Of a stretch of DNA of 64,000 nucleotides, positions 1 to 8,352 are shown piece by piece. The position numbers were made by a program, and so were the translations under genes. Source of the stretch: Acidicapsa ligni (GTDB taxonomy: Bacteria > Acidobacteriota > Terriglobia > Terriglobales > Acidobacteriaceae); NCBI RefSeq assembly GCF_025685655.1, contig NZ_JAGSYG010000002.1:434001-498000 (forward strand). Reading direction: 5' to 3'. The notes under the pieces were generated by a model, which was not told where the DNA came from, ran no database searches, and saw only the letters and a program-made list of their open reading frames with translations. How positions within the stretch are numbered: position 1 is the first letter of the stretch; the number at the start of each line of letters is the position of its first letter.

Positions 1-108
1 CTTGGTGTTCTCTCTCTCACCATGCTTGCGGCTACCGGAGTCGTGTTTGTGCTCCGCTCGCTAGCCAGTCGATCTATCTTAAAGGCAGCCAAAAATGTAC
101 ATTCCTGA
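1..108 (+). CDS. 3' end of an unidentified membrane protein (partial)
   Basis: Frame 1 is open from the first base to a TGA at 106-108. The last 35 residues hold a hydrophobic stretch (GVLSLTMLAATGVVFVL) followed by a short basic tail (RSLASRSILKAAKN), which looks like the last transmembrane helix of a transporter or permease. The stop lies 14 bases past the ATG of the next gene, suggesting translational coupling. Too little is present to name the family, and another frame is also open here, so the call is tentative. Confidence 0.4.
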   Translation, partial: LGVLSLTMLAATGVVFVLRSLASRSILKAAKNVHS

Positions 109-1009
109 AGATAAAATCCGCGACGTTCTTACTTACGAATCTCTCATTCCCGTCATCCGTCAGGCTCTAATGGACTATTCCGCAGGAGCGGTCGATCAGC
201 CGCCGCGCAGCGTACTGCGTGTGAAAGATCAGCAGGGCGAACCATCCGGATGGTTCGCTGTAATGCCCGCGATTGCAGGCGAAGTGATGGGCGTAAAGAC
301 CGTCACGTTTTTCCCCGGTAACTCCAGCTCGGGACTGCATACGCACATGGCTATCATCGAACTGTTGCGCCGTTCGACAGGCGAACCGCTCGCGGTCATG
401 GATGGCCGCCTGATTACAGAGATGCGCACCGCAGCTGTCTCGGCAGTGGCGGTTGAAGCCCTGGCCCAACCCGGTGCAAAGACTCTGGGTATCCTGGGCA
501 GTGGAGTGCAGGCGCGCTCGCATATTGAGGCGCTACGGCTGGTGTGGCCTGCCTTTCGCGAGGCGGGAAGCATCCGCATCTGGAGCCGCAATCCGCAAAA
601 AGCTGCCGTGCTTGCAGAAGAGACTGGCGCAGTTGCAGTCGCAATCGAAGAAGCCTCAGCCTGCGACGTAGTAGTCACTGTAACCAGCGCAACCGAGCCG
701 GTCCTGCTGGGGAAATGGCTTTCGCCCCAGTCGCTGGTTGTTGCCGTAGGTGCGGTAGGCGCGCAATTACGCGAACTGGATGATGAAGTTATGACCGGCC
801 ACCTTATCGCCGAATCGCGCCAGGGCGTCGAGCGGGAATCAGGCGATGCGATTCTTTCTCGCGCAGAGGTTCAGGCAGAGTTGGGCGAGGTACTCGCAGG
901 GAAAGCCACGTTGCCAGCCAGCGGACGCCGCGTCTTCAAATCGGTCGGAATGGCCATAGAAGACATTACGGCAGCGCGGCTGGTGTGGTCACTGCTCGAA
1001 TCAAACTAG
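95..1009 (+). CDS. Ornithine cyclodeaminase / mu-crystallin family protein
   Basis: This 304-residue protein has the length and layout of the family: an N-terminal substrate and dimer region, a central Rossmann fold with the NAD(P) motif GSGVQARSH near residue 136, and the family signature TEMRTAAVSAVAVEAL near residue 108. The C-terminal VFKSVGMAIEDITAARL is also typical. Members either deaminate ornithine to proline or reduce cyclic imines such as pyrroline-2-carboxylate; the sequence alone does not separate these. It overlaps the tail of an upstream membrane protein, so it may share that transcript. An AAAGG stretch precedes the ATG. Confidence 0.88.
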   Translation: MYIPEDKIRDVLTYESLIPVIRQALMDYSAGAVDQPPRSVLRVKDQQGEPSGWFAVMPAIAGEVMGVKTVTFFPGNSSSGLHTHMAIIELLRRSTGEPLAVMDGRLITEMRTAAVSAVAVEALAQPGAKTLGILGSGVQARSHIEALRLVWPAFREAGSIRIWSRNPQKAAVLAEETGAVAVAIEEASACDVVVTVTSATEPVLLGKWLSPQSLVVAVGAVGAQLRELDDEVMTGHLIAESRQGVERESGDAILSRAEVQAELGEVLAGKATLPASGRRVFKSVGMAIEDITAARLVWSLLESN

Positions 1010-1049
1010 CCGCGCCCGAATCCACGCCCAAAATTCTCATTTCAGTCGG

Positions 1050-2072
1050 TTATTTTGCCCAGGCAAGACCGTCTGCGCCCTTGCCTGCGTCGATGAGGGA
1101 TTGCACCTTCCACTGCGCGACGTCGATTGCTGCCACCTTGCCGTCCGGGCTGGACACGTAAGCAGTCCTGCCGTCCGGCCGAACCAGAATTTCAGTAGGG
1201 TGCTTGCCGACTTCAATGCTGTGAGTGATCTTCATCGTCGCCAGGTCGAGCACGCATATCTCATTCAAGGTTGGAATGGTGATCAGCAGCGAGCGCCCAT
1301 CGTTGGTGGATGCAGTGCCATACCCCAGTCCAGGCAACGGAACCCAGCTCTTGACCTTGTTCGTTCTCGTGTCGATTACCGCCAGTTGCGGCTTGGACTG
1401 GTCGGAAGTAAAGACCATGCTGTCGTCCTTCGAGATGGAAATGCGCTGCGTCTGGCTGGAAATCGGAATGACCGTCAGCGTCTTTCGCGCCTTCATATCC
1501 AGTACAGAGACGGTGCCGGGGCCGACATTTGCCGTGTATCCGCGCAGGCCGTCGTGCGAAATCGCCAGCATATGGGACTCAGTCTGCGAGGTCGGGATCG
1601 AGCCTACAACCTTCAAGCTCCGCGGATCGATGATCGAGACGCTCTTGTCGAGTTCCGTAGTGACATACAACAACCCGCTGACCGGCTCGTAAATCGCGCA
1701 GTGCGGGCGCACCCCATGACCGAAATCTATTTTGCTGACTACCTTGCGGCTGGGAATATCGATGATGTCGATTATCTGACCATCCGTGCCCGGCTTGCCC
1801 ACGCCTGAGTTCCCATAAATAGGTACAAACGCGATGTGTCCGGCAGGATATACCGCAACTTCGTGGCCCGTAATTCCGCCCTCGGGAATAGTCGCAACCT
1901 GCTGTGCCGTCACAGGATCGATAAGGCTAAGATCCTGATCGGCCTGATTCGCCACTAGCAGGGTTGGCCCCGATTTCCCAGCCATTGCAGACTGAGCCAG
2001 AGAGGGAAGCGTGACAAACAGGCAGCAAGCGCCTGAGAACAGAACAACATAGAAATTCGTCAGTTTTTTCAC
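1050..2072 (-). CDS. Secreted YVTN-type beta-propeller repeat protein
   Basis: About 340 residues with an N-terminal signal peptide (charged KKLTN, hydrophobic core, ending near SLAQS) and then repeated blades such as LLVANQADQDLSLIDP, LYVTTELDKSVSIIDP and AYVSSPDGKVAAIDV, the recurring x-V-x-D-x-x-T pattern of YVTN propellers. Such proteins are periplasmic or surface beta-propellers, often of unknown ligand. GTG at 2072 is preferred because it gives a clean signal peptide; an in-frame GTG at 2093 would add seven residues. It converges with the cyclodeaminase gene. Confidence 0.82.
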   Translation of the reverse strand: MKKLTNFYVVLFSGACCLFVTLPSLAQSAMAGKSGPTLLVANQADQDLSLIDPVTAQQVATIPEGGITGHEVAVYPAGHIAFVPIYGNSGVGKPGTDGQIIDIIDIPSRKVVSKIDFGHGVRPHCAIYEPVSGLLYVTTELDKSVSIIDPRSLKVVGSIPTSQTESHMLAISHDGLRGYTANVGPGTVSVLDMKARKTLTVIPISSQTQRISISKDDSMVFTSDQSKPQLAVIDTRTNKVKSWVPLPGLGYGTASTNDGRSLLITIPTLNEICVLDLATMKITHSIEVGKHPTEILVRPDGRTAYVSSPDGKVAAIDVAQWKVQSLIDAGKGADGLAWAK

Positions 2073-2131
2073 GAGAGAAGTGTACCCGATCACCTGCTAT
2101 GGATGGGTGTCGGATTCTATCCCAAGCCTTT

Positions 2132-2293
2132 GGGTAGTGGGTCAGTATGCCTACAGTGTTGTAGTTCTGAACTTTGCTCATGCTCTTAGCCCTTGCCTTT
2201 GCCGTTGTCTTTGCCCCTCTGTCTGTCATTCCCGCAGGGAATCTGCTTCTCCCGTTCTTCCCAGAAAGCCGATCGTCCCAAACCGACCAATCC
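2132..2293 (+). repeat. Dispersed intergenic repeat, copy A
   Basis: About 160 bases upstream of the perR-like gene resemble, in the same orientation, a block at 30422-30580. The best-conserved core, 2221-2258, differs from 30505-30542 at one base in 38. Inside it ATTCCC-GCA-GGGAAT forms a small hairpin. Flanks share GGGTCAGT, TTCTGAACTTTG and CCCAAAC with small gaps. The palindromic core and intergenic placing resemble REP or MITE-like elements. No coding capacity is seen. Confidence 0.75.
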
Positions 2294-2310
2294 CAAGTCT
2301 TTGACATAAG

Positions 2311-2339
2311 TTGACGAACGATAACTATTATTGTTTAAT
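2311..2339 (+). promoter_or_regulatory. Predicted perR promoter with internal AT-rich dyad
   Basis: TTGACG (2311-2316) and TTTAAT (2334-2339) each match the sigma-70 hexamers at five of six bases and are 17 bases apart. Between them, 2322-2337 (TAACTATTATTGTTTA) is an imperfect AT-rich dyad reminiscent of Fur/PerR operators. A start site about seven bases after the -10 would fall at the GTG start codon at 2347. Autoregulation is inferred, not shown. Confidence 0.45.
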
Positions 2340-2346
2340 AGGTCTT

Positions 2347-2799
2347 GTGACCAATGCATCTGCAATCGTTTTTCGCGACCTCTGCAATCAGCAGGGGCTT
2401 GCGGTGACGCATCAGCGGCAGGTGATTTACGAAGTCATGCAGTCGATGCCCGGTCACCCCAGCCCGGAAGAGGTTTTTGTCCAGGTGAAGGAATTAGTAC
2501 CGGCAATCTCGCTGGCTACCGTCTATAAAAACATCCACATCTTTTTGACCAGCGGTATTCTGCGCGAGGTGAGCCCGCATCACGGTTCGCTGCGCGTGGA
2601 GATGAACAGTCATCCGCATCATCACCTGGTCTGTACGCAGTGCCGCAGTATTCAGGACATCAGCGAAGCCGAATTACTCGAATTCAGTGGCTGCCGCCCT
2701 GCGGAAAGCACCCTGCCTGGAGGTTTTCTGGCGCAGCGTCTTTCCGTCGATGTACTGGGGCTTTGCTCCCGATGCCAGCAGTCGGCATCGAGTCACTAG
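2347..2799 (+). CDS. perR: Fur-family regulator, PerR-like peroxide sensor
   Basis: A 150-residue protein with the Fur-family winged helix (VTHQRQVIYEVM, then SLATVYKNIHIF as recognition helix), a His-rich metal site (HPHHHLVC) and two CxxC pairs (CTQC, CSRC) that form the structural zinc site. The residue five after the second Cys of the first pair is Asp (CRSIQD), which as I recall marks PerR rather than Fur. It sits directly upstream of ahpC and ahpD, the classic PerR targets. GTG at 2347 gives the usual spacing before the THQR motif; an upstream TTG at 2311 is more likely the -35 box. A peroxide-response role is inferred from context. Confidence 0.82.
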   Translation: MTNASAIVFRDLCNQQGLAVTHQRQVIYEVMQSMPGHPSPEEVFVQVKELVPAISLATVYKNIHIFLTSGILREVSPHHGSLRVEMNSHPHHHLVCTQCRSIQDISEAELLEFSGCRPAESTLPGGFLAQRLSVDVLGLCSRCQQSASSH

Positions 2800-2907
2800 G
2801 AAGTTTTAACCGTCTTCTTACCCAAATTTTGGATTCACACCGCAGGCGCTCGCAGCTGTGTCTGCTAACCACGACGAAGCACTAAACCTCATACAGGAGT
2901 CATTCTA

Positions 2908-3447
2908 ATGTTGACAGTTGGCGAAAATTTCCCTTCCTTCGATCTCACCGCAGTCGTCAATCTCGATCCTCAAAAGGCCTTCGAGCAGATCACCGAGCAG
3001 AGCTATCCCGGTAAGTGGAAGGTCGTCTTCTTCTGGCCCAAGGATTTCACCTTTGTCTGCCCGACCGAGATTGCAGCCTTCGGTAAGCTGAACCAGGAAT
3101 TTGCGGATCGCGATGCGCAGCTTCTCGGCGCCAGCATTGACTCCGAGTTTGTTCACCTGGCATGGCGCAACAACCATGCTGACTTGAAGGATCTGCCCTT
3201 CCCCATGCTCTCGGATATCAAGCGTGATCTCTCCGAGCAGCTCGGCATCCTCGACATCAAGGCCGGCGTTTCGCAGCGCGCAACCTTCATCGTCGATCCG
3301 CAGAACGTAATCCGTTTCGTTTATGTCACGGATCTCTCGGTGGGCCGCAATCCGCAGGAAGTTCTGCGCGTACTGGATGCTCTCCAGACCGATGAACTCT
3401 GCCCCTGCAACTGGAAGAAGGGCGAAGAGACCCTGACCACCAAATAA
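2908..3447 (+). CDS. ahpC: Alkyl hydroperoxide reductase AhpC (peroxiredoxin)
   Basis: The 179-residue protein has the peroxidatic cysteine in DFTFVCPTE near residue 50 and a C-terminal CPCNW motif near residue 169, the three-cysteine arrangement of the mycobacterial AhpC type that is reduced by AhpD rather than AhpF. It reduces hydrogen and organic peroxides in the cytosol. CAGGAG lies eight bases before the ATG. It lies between a PerR-like gene and ahpD, so peroxide-responsive control is likely. Confidence 0.95.
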   Translation: MLTVGENFPSFDLTAVVNLDPQKAFEQITEQSYPGKWKVVFFWPKDFTFVCPTEIAAFGKLNQEFADRDAQLLGASIDSEFVHLAWRNNHADLKDLPFPMLSDIKRDLSEQLGILDIKAGVSQRATFIVDPQNVIRFVYVTDLSVGRNPQEVLRVLDALQTDELCPCNWKKGEETLTTK

Positions 3448-3499
3448 GGATTGGCCGTCCAGGCAGTAGCCTACGGCAAAATCCTGGTAGATAAACCAG

Positions 3500-3528
3500 T
3501 CCGGCGGAGAATCTGATTCTCCGCCGGA
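3500..3528 (+). terminator. Perfect inverted repeat between ahpC and ahpD
   Basis: Two 14-base arms (TCCGGCGGAGAATC and its exact complement) face each other around a single T. There is no U-run, so it may act as an attenuator or an RNA 3'-end stabiliser that lets ahpC be expressed above ahpD rather than as a full terminator. It is followed by two back-to-back copies of ATCTGCAATCCCC (3532-3559). Confidence 0.55.
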
Positions 3529-3576
3529 TTCATCTGCAATCCCCCATCTGCAATCCCCAAAGAACGGAGCCATCTT

Positions 3577-4128
3577 ATGAGTTTCGATGCCATCATTGAT
3601 AATCTTCCCGACTACGCTAAAGACCTCAAGCTGAACTATTCTTCGCTCGTCCGGAACAACACCGAACTAACCGCCCAACAGCTCTGGGGAACAGTAGTTG
3701 CCTCCGCAATCGCAAGTCGCAATCTCGTCCTGACCGCAGCAGCATTTGAAGCAGCCGCAACACAGCTTACCCCTGTTGCATTTGAAGCAGCCAAGAGCGC
3801 CGCAGCCATCATGGGGATGAACAACATCTACTATCGCTTCCAACATCTCAGCTCGAACGAGAAATACTCCACCATGCCCGCACGGCTGCGCATGAATGCT
3901 CTGCGTACACATGGCGCCGATGCGGTTGACTTTGAGCTTTGGTCGCTGGCTGTCTCGGCCATCAACGGCTGCGGCAAGTGTGTCGATTCGCACGAGAAGG
4001 TTGTTCGCGAAAAGGGAGCGACAGAAGAATTGATCCTCGCCGTCGTCCGCGTTGCATCTGTGATCCACGCCATCGGTTCGGTCCTGGATGCGGTCGAGGC
4101 CGAGGCAAAAATTTCTGCGCTTGTATAG
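3577..4128 (+). CDS. ahpD: Alkyl hydroperoxidase AhpD
   Basis: This 183-residue helical protein carries the AhpD active-site motif CGKCVDSHEKVV near residue 131, that is CxxCxxxH preceded by NG, matching the carboxymuconolactone-decarboxylase-like fold. In species with this system AhpD is the disulfide reductant for AhpC and takes electrons from lipoylated proteins and dihydrolipoamide dehydrogenase. The partner ahpC is directly upstream and a disulfide oxidoreductase gene follows. Confidence 0.94.
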   Translation: MSFDAIIDNLPDYAKDLKLNYSSLVRNNTELTAQQLWGTVVASAIASRNLVLTAAAFEAAATQLTPVAFEAAKSAAAIMGMNNIYYRFQHLSSNEKYSTMPARLRMNALRTHGADAVDFELWSLAVSAINGCGKCVDSHEKVVREKGATEELILAVVRVASVIHAIGSVLDAVEAEAKISALV

Positions 4129-4166
4129 AGATCATTTTCTTAATCCATGCATCCGAGTACTGAGAG

Positions 4167-4203
4167 TGTGAGTTTTCTTTCGAGAGGACTCACATTTTAT
4201 TTG
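4167..4203 (+). terminator. Rho-independent terminator after ahpD
   Basis: TGTGAGT (4167-4173) pairs with ACTCACA (4188-4194), an inner CTTTC/GAGAG helix extends the stem, and TTTTATTT follows directly. This closes the perR-ahpC-ahpD group. Confidence 0.7.
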
Positions 4204-4291
4204 CCCGTCTCATGCTGTCATCGCCATCGGGTGGAACGACCTGTATCGTGGTGAAGATACTTGCAGACGCAGGTTTAATAAGGTGGATGGC

Positions 4292-5686
4292 GTGGGTACA
4301 CATTTTGATTCGATCATCATCGGGGCTGGGCAGGCGGGTCCATCGCTTGCCGGTCGCCTGACACAGAGCGGCCAGCATATTGCCCTGGTTGAACGCAACC
4401 TTTTCGGTGGAACATGCGTTAACACCGGCTGCATTCCAACCAAGACCATGGTGGCCAGTGCGCATGCAGCACATCTTGCGCGGCGTGCAAGCGATTTTGG
4501 AGTGGTTATCGCAGGCGATATTCGGATCGATATGAAGGCCGTGATCGCGCGCAAGGAGTCGATCTTAGCCAAGTCTCGCGATGGTGTCGAGCAATGGCTG
4601 CGCGGCATGAAAGACTGCACGGTCTATCATGAGCAGGCCCGTTTTCTGTCCAGCAACGAACTTCAAGTTGGCTCCGAAACATTGAGCGCAGACAAAATTT
4701 TTATCAATGTCGGCGGCAGGGCTGTCGTACCGCAGATGCCTGGCGTGGAAGAAATTCCTTATCTCACCAACTCCACTCTCCTCAATCTGGAGGAACTGCC
4801 TGAGCACCTGATCATCATTGGCGGAAGCTACATCGGTCTGGAGTTTGCGCAGATGTATCGCCGCTTCGGCAGCCAGGTGACGGTAATTGAGAAGGGACCG
4901 CGGCTCGTTCAACATGAGGATGAAGACGTATCAGCTTCGATCCGCGAGATCATTGAGGCTGAGGGAATTCACGTGCGGCTGGATGCCGAGTGCATTGCCT
5001 TTGAAAAAGCCGACGCGAAGACAGACGGCGGCCCCATCGCAGTGCATGTGACCTGCAACGCAGGGGAACCAAAGCTGAACGGATCGCACGTGTTGCTGGC
5101 CGTGGGACGCAGGCCAAACACCGATGACTTAGGCTTGGAGAAGGCAGGCGTTCTCACCGACGAGCGTGGTTATATCCTCGTCGATGACCAGCTTCGCACC
5201 AACGTTCCGGGCATCTGGGCGATGGGCGACTGCAACGGGAAGGGCGCCTTCACGCACACTTCATACAACGATTTTGAAATCGTCTCCGCAAATCTTCTGG
5301 ATAACGATCCACGCCGTGTCAGCGATCGCATCTCTGCCCATGCGCTGTACATCGATCCTCCGATGGCGCAGATTGGCATGACCGAAACAGAGGTTCGCAA
5401 ATCCGGCAGGAAGGCTCTCATGGGCACTCGCCCCATGACCAAGGTCGGGCGTGCAGTGGAGAAAGGCGAGAGCCAGGGATTCATGAAGGTGCTGGTGGAC
5501 GCCGAGACCAAAAAGATTCTAGGCGCATCCATTCTCGGCACAGGCGGAGACGAGGCTATTCATTGCATTCTTGATGTGATGTATTCGGGCAAACCGTACA
5601 CCATTCTTCAGCGTGCCGTGCACATACATCCCACGGTTTCGGAACTCATCCCCACCATACTGGGCGATCTCAAGCCGCTGACATAA
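4292..5686 (+). CDS. FAD-dependent pyridine nucleotide-disulfide oxidoreductase
   Basis: About 464 residues with the N-terminal FAD-binding motif GAGQAGPSLAGRL, the redox-active CVNTGC pair, a second Rossmann motif IIGGSYIGLEFAQ for NAD(P)H, the FAD motif GDCNGKGAFTHTS and the C-terminal HPTVSE active-site base. This is the class I flavin disulfide reductase fold of dihydrolipoamide dehydrogenase and mercuric reductase. It lacks the MerA N-terminal metal domain and C-terminal Cys pair. Its place after ahpD makes a reductant role conceivable, but a terminator lies between. GTG at 4292 has AGGTGG five bases upstream; GTG at 4283 is the alternative. Confidence 0.85.
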   Translation: MGTHFDSIIIGAGQAGPSLAGRLTQSGQHIALVERNLFGGTCVNTGCIPTKTMVASAHAAHLARRASDFGVVIAGDIRIDMKAVIARKESILAKSRDGVEQWLRGMKDCTVYHEQARFLSSNELQVGSETLSADKIFINVGGRAVVPQMPGVEEIPYLTNSTLLNLEELPEHLIIIGGSYIGLEFAQMYRRFGSQVTVIEKGPRLVQHEDEDVSASIREIIEAEGIHVRLDAECIAFEKADAKTDGGPIAVHVTCNAGEPKLNGSHVLLAVGRRPNTDDLGLEKAGVLTDERGYILVDDQLRTNVPGIWAMGDCNGKGAFTHTSYNDFEIVSANLLDNDPRRVSDRISAHALYIDPPMAQIGMTETEVRKSGRKALMGTRPMTKVGRAVEKGESQGFMKVLVDAETKKILGASILGTGGDEAIHCILDVMYSGKPYTILQRAVHIHPTVSELIPTILGDLKPLT

Positions 5687-5713
5687 GTCGCGGCTCGAAT
5701 CATGAACAGGTGC

Positions 5714-6760
5714 TCATGGCTTGCCGCCGGCATTCCATTCTGGATGCCAATCCGCGTTCGCAAGCCAGAGCACCGGATTGATCATCGAGCCGATTGAGTG
5801 AGTGAGAAAGTCGAAATCGATCCTGGAAATTTCATCGCTCGGCTGGTGATAGTCGGTATGCAGACCATAGCTGGAGACGGTCTGTGCGACAATGCCTTTT
5901 TTCGCCAGGGCAAAGTTATCTGAGCGCTGAAAGAACTGTTCCTTGGGGTGTGGATCGGCAGAGATTGCCGCCCCATGCTGGGCCAGCATGGGCCCCAGGT
6001 TGGAGCGTTCGTAGCCCGTTAGCCAAAGCGTTTTCGTATGCAGCGCAGGATCGGGGCGACCGATCATTTCAAACTCCAGGTTGGTTACAATCTGCGTGAG
6101 CGGCACGGGCGAATGTTCAAGGAAGTATTGATTGCCGTAGCCGCCCAGTTCCTCAGAACCAAAGAGCACAAACAGAATTGATCGTTTAGGCCGGGGTCCG
6201 TGGCTGAGCGCGCGCGCCAGTTCGAGCACCGCCGTCGTCCCGGATGCATCGTCGTCCGCGCCGTTGTAAATGGAGTCGCCGTTGACCGGATTGCCCAGTC
6301 CCAGGTGATCCAGATGGGCCGTCAGCAGGATCACTTCTTTCACCGGCTCAGGAGCCGCACCTGAGTCGGTTCCGCGCAGGAGAGCGAGCGCATTCCAGGT
6401 ATCGGTGCGCTGGTTCTGGTCAAACCCATTGCGCTTGAGGTGAGCCTCCAGTCCTTTGGGAAAGGGATTTGGCAGCGGCGCCCGCTGAATGTAACCTCCC
6501 CCCTCCGAAGGGACATTTCCCGCAGGCTCAAGGCCAAATGACTGGAAGAGTGAGGCGGCGTAAAGCGCGGCCAAATGCTCATCGCGAGTGCCGGAGCCCC
6601 GCCCATGAAGCTCATCGCTGGCCAGAAAATTGAGATCGGCATGTACACATGTAGTGCATATTTCCGCCGCTTGGGGAGCCTTTTCACCTTTCCTGGCGAG
6701 AGCCGGCTGGACAGGCAAAGAGAGGAGCAAAAGGCTGAGAATCATGAGTCGTAAGCGCAT
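5714..6760 (-). CDS. Secreted M28-family zinc metallopeptidase
   Basis: The protein starts with a signal peptide (MRLRLMILSLLLLSLPVQPALA). The M28 zinc site is visible: His in TAHLDHLG, bridging Asp in NGADDDASG, Glu-Glu in FGSEELGG, and a late His in HTDYHQPSDE. Enzymes of this class remove N-terminal amino acids or act as carboxypeptidases in the periplasm. ATG at 6760 is chosen for the signal peptide; a TTG at 6790 is possible. It converges with the upstream reductase gene. Confidence 0.88.
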   Translation of the reverse strand: MRLRLMILSLLLLSLPVQPALARKGEKAPQAAEICTTCVHADLNFLASDELHGRGSGTRDEHLAALYAASLFQSFGLEPAGNVPSEGGGYIQRAPLPNPFPKGLEAHLKRNGFDQNQRTDTWNALALLRGTDSGAAPEPVKEVILLTAHLDHLGLGNPVNGDSIYNGADDDASGTTAVLELARALSHGPRPKRSILFVLFGSEELGGYGNQYFLEHSPVPLTQIVTNLEFEMIGRPDPALHTKTLWLTGYERSNLGPMLAQHGAAISADPHPKEQFFQRSDNFALAKKGIVAQTVSSYGLHTDYHQPSDEISRIDFDFLTHSIGSMINPVLWLANADWHPEWNAGGKP

Positions 6761-7000
6761 CTGGGGATTGTAAATCCTTGATTCGGGCAAGCGTTTGGCG
6801 CCGGTGTTGCGTCAGATTTCAAGAGGGTTTTGTCCGCCACATGTCTACAATGCGCTACGCTTGAACCTGCGCGGCGACTTACACGGCAAGCACTGGCAGA
6901 AAGCTTTGGCCGCAGAAGTCAGGCAAAGAAATTGGATTCGCATCGTGCGCCCGGTTCCACTGGCTCTGGAGCGCGCAGAATTGATTGAGGAGCAACACCG

Positions 7001-8164
7001 ATGATGCAAGGGATTGGATTCGGCTTTCGGCGGCTGGTGGCAGTTTTAGCAGTGGGGGGAGCAGTATTGTTGACGGGCTGCGGAGAGTTCTTTTACCCGG
7101 TGACGGGCGGTACCACCCCCACAGGCTCGTCAACCTACGTGTATGTGACGAACATTGGCAGCGGCGGCGTGGGAGGAACTCTCTCGGCATATACCTTGAC
7201 CAGCGGTGTTCTGGCCGCAGTTAGCGGCAGCCCTATCTCGCTGCCTGCTGTGCCTACTTCTGTGGTGGTGGCGCCGAATAATGCTTTTCTGTATGTCGCC
7301 ACCAATCTTGGTGTGTTCATGTACACCATCGCTTCCGGCGGTGTGCTGACTGAGGGGAACAACTCCACAATCGTTTACCAGGGGCCATCGTTTCCGCAGG
7401 CTTTGGCGGTGGACTCCACCAGCTCGTGGCTGCTGATCGCCAATAACAATAGTACGGAGCTGGATGCATTGCCGGTCGATCCGACATCCGGAATCCCCAC
7501 GACGAATACTCCTGCCGCGGTCACACTCAGCAGCGCGACGCCTGCGGGACTGGCTATCTCGCCTGCCAATGGTTCGGTCGCCGTTGCACTCGGAACAGGC
7601 GGCACAAACGTCTGGGCTTTTAATGCCGCCAATAGCAATCCGTGGGGCAACACGCGGAATGGCATTCTCCTGAATTCCAGCAAAACTTACCCCGGCACTT
7701 CGACCAATGCGGTTGCTTTTGACACCACTTCCACCTACCTGTTCCTTGCCGAGTCGTCTACGAATAACAGCGCGGACGATTTACGCAAGTTAACGCTCGC
7801 CTCAATCTCCAGCCCCGAAACGGATTATCCGGTCGGCAAAGTTCCTTCCGCCATTCTGGCCGACCTTTCCGGGACTTATGTCTACGTGAGCAACAACACT
7901 AACAATACAATCAGCGGTTTTTCGTTGAGTGCGGGTGCGTTGACTGCTCTGACGGATTCGCCCTACGGCACAGCAAAATCGCCGCTGGGGCTAGTGGAGG
8001 ACAGCACCAAGAGCTATCTGCTGTCGATAGGCAATGGCAACAATCCCAATCTTTGGGTCTATTCCTTTGACGCCACGAGCCTAGGCTCCCTGGATGTTGC
8101 AAACACGAATTCGACGGCGAGCACCAATCCTTCACTTTCCAACTCCATCGCAGTCTCGCACTAA
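7001..8164 (+). CDS. Beta-propeller lipoprotein (lactonase/YVTN-like)
   Basis: 387 residues. The N-terminus is a lipoprotein signal with lipobox LLTGC (Cys27). The rest is Ser/Thr/Asn-rich with repeated blades (TYVYVTNIGSGG, FLYVATNLGVF, TYVYVSNNTNNTISGF), the pattern of 6-phosphogluconolactonase-like or YVTN seven-bladed propellers. Catalysis cannot be claimed. GAGGAG lies about eight bases before the ATG. Similar lipoproteins are abundant in Acidobacteriota, which is recalled knowledge. Confidence 0.8.
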   Translation: MMQGIGFGFRRLVAVLAVGGAVLLTGCGEFFYPVTGGTTPTGSSTYVYVTNIGSGGVGGTLSAYTLTSGVLAAVSGSPISLPAVPTSVVVAPNNAFLYVATNLGVFMYTIASGGVLTEGNNSTIVYQGPSFPQALAVDSTSSWLLIANNNSTELDALPVDPTSGIPTTNTPAAVTLSSATPAGLAISPANGSVAVALGTGGTNVWAFNAANSNPWGNTRNGILLNSSKTYPGTSTNAVAFDTTSTYLFLAESSTNNSADDLRKLTLASISSPETDYPVGKVPSAILADLSGTYVYVSNNTNNTISGFSLSAGALTALTDSPYGTAKSPLGLVEDSTKSYLLSIGNGNNPNLWVYSFDATSLGSLDVANTNSTASTNPSLSNSIAVSH

Positions 8165-8264
8165 GCTGCTTCCTGGGAACGGCTGATTGCCGGTTCGAGC
8201 CGAAGTAAAGATCGACACGATCTTCCAGAATTGAATACGGGAATGAAACACCTGAATAAAATAA

Positions 8265-8299
8265 AAGAGGCGTCCCGACTAATCCCCGGGACGCCTCTT
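8265..8299 (+). terminator. Strong hairpin terminator after the propeller lipoprotein
   Basis: AAGAGGCGTCCCG (8265-8277) and CGGGACGCCTCTT (8287-8299) are perfect 13-base arms with a nine-base loop. The A-rich run before the stem and short T-run at its end make it usable in both directions. Confidence 0.75.
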
Positions 8300-8352
8300 C
8301 TCTGCTTCCTACACGTCTGCTTCCTGCGCGGCGATGTTATCCTCAGGTCAGA

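Noticed and set aside
3532..3559. Tandem ATCTGCAATCCCC as a CRISPR-like or satellite array
   Set aside because: Only two back-to-back copies without spacers.
2905..3573. 222-codon frame antisense to ahpC
   Set aside because: AhpC is unambiguous on the plus strand, and the reverse frame shows only the acidic bias expected of a shadow.
4283..5686. Mercuric reductase (MerA) as the product
   Set aside because: The C-terminal Cys pair and N-terminal metal-binding domain are missing and no mer genes are adjacent, so only the general disulfide reductase family is claimed.
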